DNA from: JAAUQA01 sp036351435
Lineage (GTDB): Bacteria; Pseudomonadota; Gammaproteobacteria; Competibacterales; Competibacteraceae
DNA: 16,217 nt
Reading direction: 5' to 3'
Assembly (NCBI GenBank): GCA_036351435.1
Contig: JAZBPA010000360.1
Span: 1-16,217, forward strand
Position 1 is the stretch's first letter, and each line of letters starts with the position of its first letter. A program made the position numbers and the translations under genes. Of the stretch, positions 13,874 to 16,217 are shown piece after piece. The notes under the pieces are model-generated. The model was not told the origin of the DNA. It made no database searches and saw only the letters and a list, made by a program, of their open reading frames with translations.

Positions 13874-16217
13874 ACCCATTTTTGTCCGGTTTATCCGGCA
13901 TTGTGCTGTGCTTAGTTTTAAGCGCTTGCGCTACGACAGAACCTCAGCAGTCCAGTCCTACAGAAGATTGGCTAGCCCAGCAAGTGGCCAACTCTCAACG
14001 GGAGCCTGCTGCAACTCCTCCCCGGCTGATCTCCCGACCTGAAGTTTTTCAGGGAGGGACAGATGAATATGAAGAGATTGTTGAGTTGTTTCCTGGCACA
14101 GGCCGTTTGATCAACACCGAAGCGGCTAAGAAACCCGTACCGATTACCGAGATTGAGGGTGAGGTCACGCTGAACTTTGAGCAGGCCGACATTCGTGATG
14201 TTGTGAAGGTGATCTTTGACACCTTGCAGCAAAATTATGTCATTGACTCACAAGTGCAAGGGGAGGTGACCATTCAGACCAGCCGTCCCTTACCCAAAAA
14301 TGTGCTGCTGCCGACCTTGGAAGCGTTGTTGAGTACCAATAACGCTGCGTTGATTCAAGCCGAAGGGGTTTACAAGATCGTGCCCGTGGGCAGCGCCTTG
14401 CCGGGGAATTTGTCCCCACGCCTAGGCAGTGGGCGGTCTTTGTCCGGCTATAGCGTACAGATTATTCCTCTACGTTATATCAGCGCGCTTGAAATGGAAA
14501 AAATCCTGCAACCCTTTGTCCCCGAGGGTTCCATTATCAGCGTTGATATTGCACGCAATCTACTGATGTTGGCTGGTACGGCGCGCGAGCTTGCTAACGC
14601 ACAAGAAACCATTGAGATCTTTGATGTCAACTGGCTGAAGGGCATGTCGGTGGCCATGTACACTCTGCAGAATGTGGAAAGTGATGTGGTTGCCACCGAG
14701 TTGGGCAATCTCTTTGGCGAGGGTTCGAATTTGCCTATTTCGGGGCTGATTCGCTTCGTCCCAATCAGCAAACTCAATGCGGTTATTGCAATCACACAAC
14801 AGCCTGAATATTTGGAAGAAATCGGCTTTTGGATAGAGCGTTTTGATAGCAACGCTGGGGAACGGCTTTATGTCTATCCGGTACAATTCGGTACCGCCGA
14901 GTATATTGCTTCCCTGTTGAGTGAGATCTTTGGCGGTGAAGCCGCAAGCGTGGGTTCTTCAACGGCTGGGCAGGTGGCTCCCGGTTTAACGCCTACGCAA
15001 CTATCCACATCAGGTAGTTCATCCAGCAGCAGTGGCTTGTCTAATAGTTCATCCAGCAGCGGCCTATCTAATTCAACCCAGCAGAGTAACCAGAATTTCC
15101 GGATCAGTGAGCAACAACAGGCCAATGATCAACCCTCGTCGTCTAGCCCATCTTCTTCCGGCTTTCCCTCCGGTTCTTCCTCTGGACTTTCTGCTCGTCC
15201 TTCGTCCATTTCACAATCCCCACAGCCAAGCTCAGTAGGGGGTGGAGGAAGTAGCTCGCGCTTCGGTGGTGCCGCCACAGAAGAAGTGCGCATCATCGCC
15301 GACACTGAAAACAATGCCTTACTCATATGGGCTAACAAACAAGACTATCAAAAAATTCTTTCCGCACTGAGTAGGATTGATGTGCCTGCTCTTCAAGTGC
15401 TGGTGGAGGTCACCATCGCCGAAGTGACTTTGACCGGCAATTTGACTTACGGCGTGCAATGGTGGTTTAAAAATGGAGTTGGCGATTATCTCGGAATAGG
15501 TAGCCAAGGCATTAATACCAATGTCAATGTCGATGATCTTGGTAGGGCCGGTGCGGGTTTTGTTTATACCATCAGCGACGAGGCCGGTATAGTACGGGCT
15601 TTACTGGATGCGCTGGCGTCGGAAAGCAAATTGAGAGTTCTATCCTCACCTCAGGTCATGGTGGTCGATAATCAGGAAGCCACTATTCGAGTCGGTAACC
15701 AACAACCGGTTTTACAGGGTACCAGCACTACCGATGGGGGTACAACAACCCAGAATATTCAGTTTAAAGACACTGGGGTTATTCTAACGGTTGCACCTCA
15801 GATTAACGCTGGGGGATTAGTCACCATGGATGTCAATCAGGAAGTCATTAGTGTAGGCCCCATTGATGAAGCGACCGGCCAACGCTCGTTTTTCGAACGC
15901 ACCGTTCAAAGCAAAGTCGCCATTCAAAGTGGCGAGTCCATTGTGCTCGGTGGACTCATCTCGGAATCCGTAAACGACAGCAGTGGCGGCATTCCTGTGC
16001 TTTACAAAATCCCAGTCGTCGGCCCACTGTTCGGTGGAGTGAATAATGAGACGGATCGAACCGAGCTCCTGGTGCTAATCACCCCGCGCATCATTCGGGA
16101 CAACCAAGAAGCTAAGCAGGTGACTAAAGAATTAAAGCAACGAATGAAGGAAATCGAGCCCTTTATAGATTTCACTTTCGAGCCTAAGGTGATTATCAGC
16201 CCTGATCAAGTCAATGA
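13867..16217 (+). CDS. gspD: Type II secretion system secretin GspD, lipoprotein type (C-terminus cut by window end)
   Basis: Outer-membrane secretin ring through which substrates leave. There are 783 codons in view and the frame is still open at the edge. The predicted TTG start gives a 20-residue lipoprotein signal with lipobox LSAC and lipidated Cys21. The next residue is Ala, not the Asp that would retain it in the inner membrane. The N0 domain begins near 92 (ITEIEGEVTLNFEQADI), N1 near 196 (YSVQIIPLRYIS), N2 near 260 (SVAMYTLQNVES) and N3 near 335 (VYPVQFGTAEYIASLL). N3 is split by a Ser/Gly-rich insertion (about 360-470) and resumes at VRIIADTENNALLIWA. The secretin domain runs from about 509: VLSSPQVMVVDNQEA, GESIVLGGLISE, IPVVGPLFGG, and TELLVLITPRII near 735. 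The last visible residues are likely an S-domain near the C-terminus. An alternative TTG at 13843 would add 8 residues, including a Lys. Confidence 0.94.
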   Translation, partial: MANPFLSGLSGIVLCLVLSACATTEPQQSSPTEDWLAQQVANSQREPAATPPRLISRPEVFQGGTDEYEEIVELFPGTGRLINTEAAKKPVPITEIEGEVTLNFEQADIRDVVKVIFDTLQQNYVIDSQVQGEVTIQTSRPLPKNVLLPTLEALLSTNNAALIQAEGVYKIVPVGSALPGNLSPRLGSGRSLSGYSVQIIPLRYISALEMEKILQPFVPEGSIISVDIARNLLMLAGTARELANAQETIEIFDVNWLKGMSVAMYTLQNVESDVVATELGNLFGEGSNLPISGLIRFVPISKLNAVIAITQQPEYLEEIGFWIERFDSNAGERLYVYPVQFGTAEYIASLLSEIFGGEAASVGSSTAGQVAPGLTPTQLSTSGSSSSSSGLSNSSSSSGLSNSTQQSNQNFRISEQQQANDQPSSSSPSSSGFPSGSSSGLSARPSSISQSPQPSSVGGGGSSSRFGGAATEEVRIIADTENNALLIWANKQDYQKILSALSRIDVPALQVLVEVTIAEVTLTGNLTYGVQWWFKNGVGDYLGIGSQGINTNVNVDDLGRAGAGFVYTISDEAGIVRALLDALASESKLRVLSSPQVMVVDNQEATIRVGNQQPVLQGTSTTDGGTTTQNIQFKDTGVILTVAPQINAGGLVTMDVNQEVISVGPIDEATGQRSFFERTVQSKVAIQSGESIVLGGLISESVNDSSGGIPVLYKIPVVGPLFGGVNNETDRTELLVLITPRIIRDNQEAKQVTKELKQRMKEIEPFIDFTFEPKVIISPDQVN
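14944..15270 (+). repeat. Ser/Gly-rich low-complexity segment within gspD
   Basis: This in-frame stretch of about 109 codons (residues about 360-470) is dominated by Ser, with Gly, Gln, Pro and Asn and almost no acidic or large hydrophobic residues. It interrupts the N3 domain between IFGGEA and EVRIIAD. Ser codons are mixed (TCA, AGC, TCT, TCC, AGT, TCG), so it is not a simple single-codon run. Confidence 0.8.
15016..15072 (+). repeat. Imperfect tandem repeat (30 + 27 bases) in gspD
   Basis: Unit 1 is 15016-15045 and unit 2 is 15046-15072. The first 15 bases (AGTTCATCCAGCAGC) are identical. Unit 1 then has an extra AGT codon, and the remaining 12 bases differ at two positions. The peptide units are SSSSSSGLSN and SSSSSGLSN. 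The pattern suggests recent duplication, with gain or loss of one Ser codon, in the loop of the N3 domain. Confidence 0.75.

Noticed and set aside
13293..13901. Long open frame on the - strand (202 codons) opposite the GspC-like gene
   Set aside because: It lies entirely antisense to a well-supported gene and the start of gspD, has a Ser/Arg/Cys-rich composition with no recognisable domain, and is best explained as a shadow of the Arg/Ala-rich coding strand.
14475..14852. 125-codon open frame on the - strand within gspD
   Set aside because: Antisense to the N1-N2 domains of the secretin; no recognisable features.
15016..15072. CRISPR-like or mobile repeat
   Set aside because: The two units are directly adjacent, in frame, without spacers and code for a Ser-rich loop, so they are a coding tandem repeat.
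16215..16217. TGA at the right edge as the gspD stop
   Set aside because: In the gspD frame the last full codon is AAT (16213-16215) followed by an incomplete GA; this TGA is out of frame, so gspD stays open.
15..16217. A functional link between PHA storage, rhamnose synthesis and secretion (for example a secreted PHA depolymerase)
   Set aside because: No substrate, depolymerase or shared regulatory site is visible; adjacency on one strand alone does not support it.

Overview
The window reads as a chromosomal segment of a moderate-GC Gram-negative proteobacterium, most likely a gammaproteobacterium. This is inferred from the gene families (class I PHA synthase, RmlACD, a type II secretion system with a secretin and pseudopilins); no RNA gene or other marker is present to narrow it further. 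All 16 genes lie on the + strand with gaps of at most about 50 bases, so there is no gene-free stretch above 300 bases. No mobile element, tRNA, rRNA or CRISPR array was seen.

Region 1 (about 15-3184) holds carbon-storage / acyl-CoA genes: a polyhydroxyalkanoate synthase (phaC) and a two-domain protein fusing a MaoC-type hot-dog hydratase to a phosphate acetyl/butyryltransferase. The hydratase half could make (R)-3-hydroxyacyl-CoA for the synthase, and the transferase half could turn acyl-CoA into acyl-phosphate. The acetate kinase that would complete the second route is not here.

Region 2 (3203-5502) holds three of the four dTDP-L-rhamnose genes in the order rmlA-rmlC-rmlD, tightly spaced; rmlB is not in the window. 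They would supply dTDP-rhamnose for surface polysaccharide.

Region 3 (5551 to the right edge) is a nearly complete type II secretion system in the order gspE-F-G-H-I-J-K-L-M-(GspC/PilP-like)-D. It encodes the ATPase, the inner-membrane platform protein, the major pseudopilin, four minor pseudopilins, a GspL with a PilN-like periplasmic part, a PilO-like GspM, a PDZ-less GspC-type clamp protein, and a secretin that is cut by the window end close to its C-terminus. The L-M-C-D block at the end copies the type IV pilus pilM/N-O-P-Q order. The secretin carries its own lipoprotein signal (LSAC) and a long Ser-rich insertion in its N3 domain, suggesting a self-piloting lipo-secretin like HxcQ. A 9-bp hairpin with one bulged base sits over the gspG stop codon. 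No prepilin peptidase (gspO), pilotin (gspS) or obvious secreted substrate is encoded here.

The most interesting part is the secretion system's mosaic T2SS/T4P layout, with its lipo-secretin, charged-tail clamp protein and degenerate MshEN domain. I see no evidence for a wholly unknown system.
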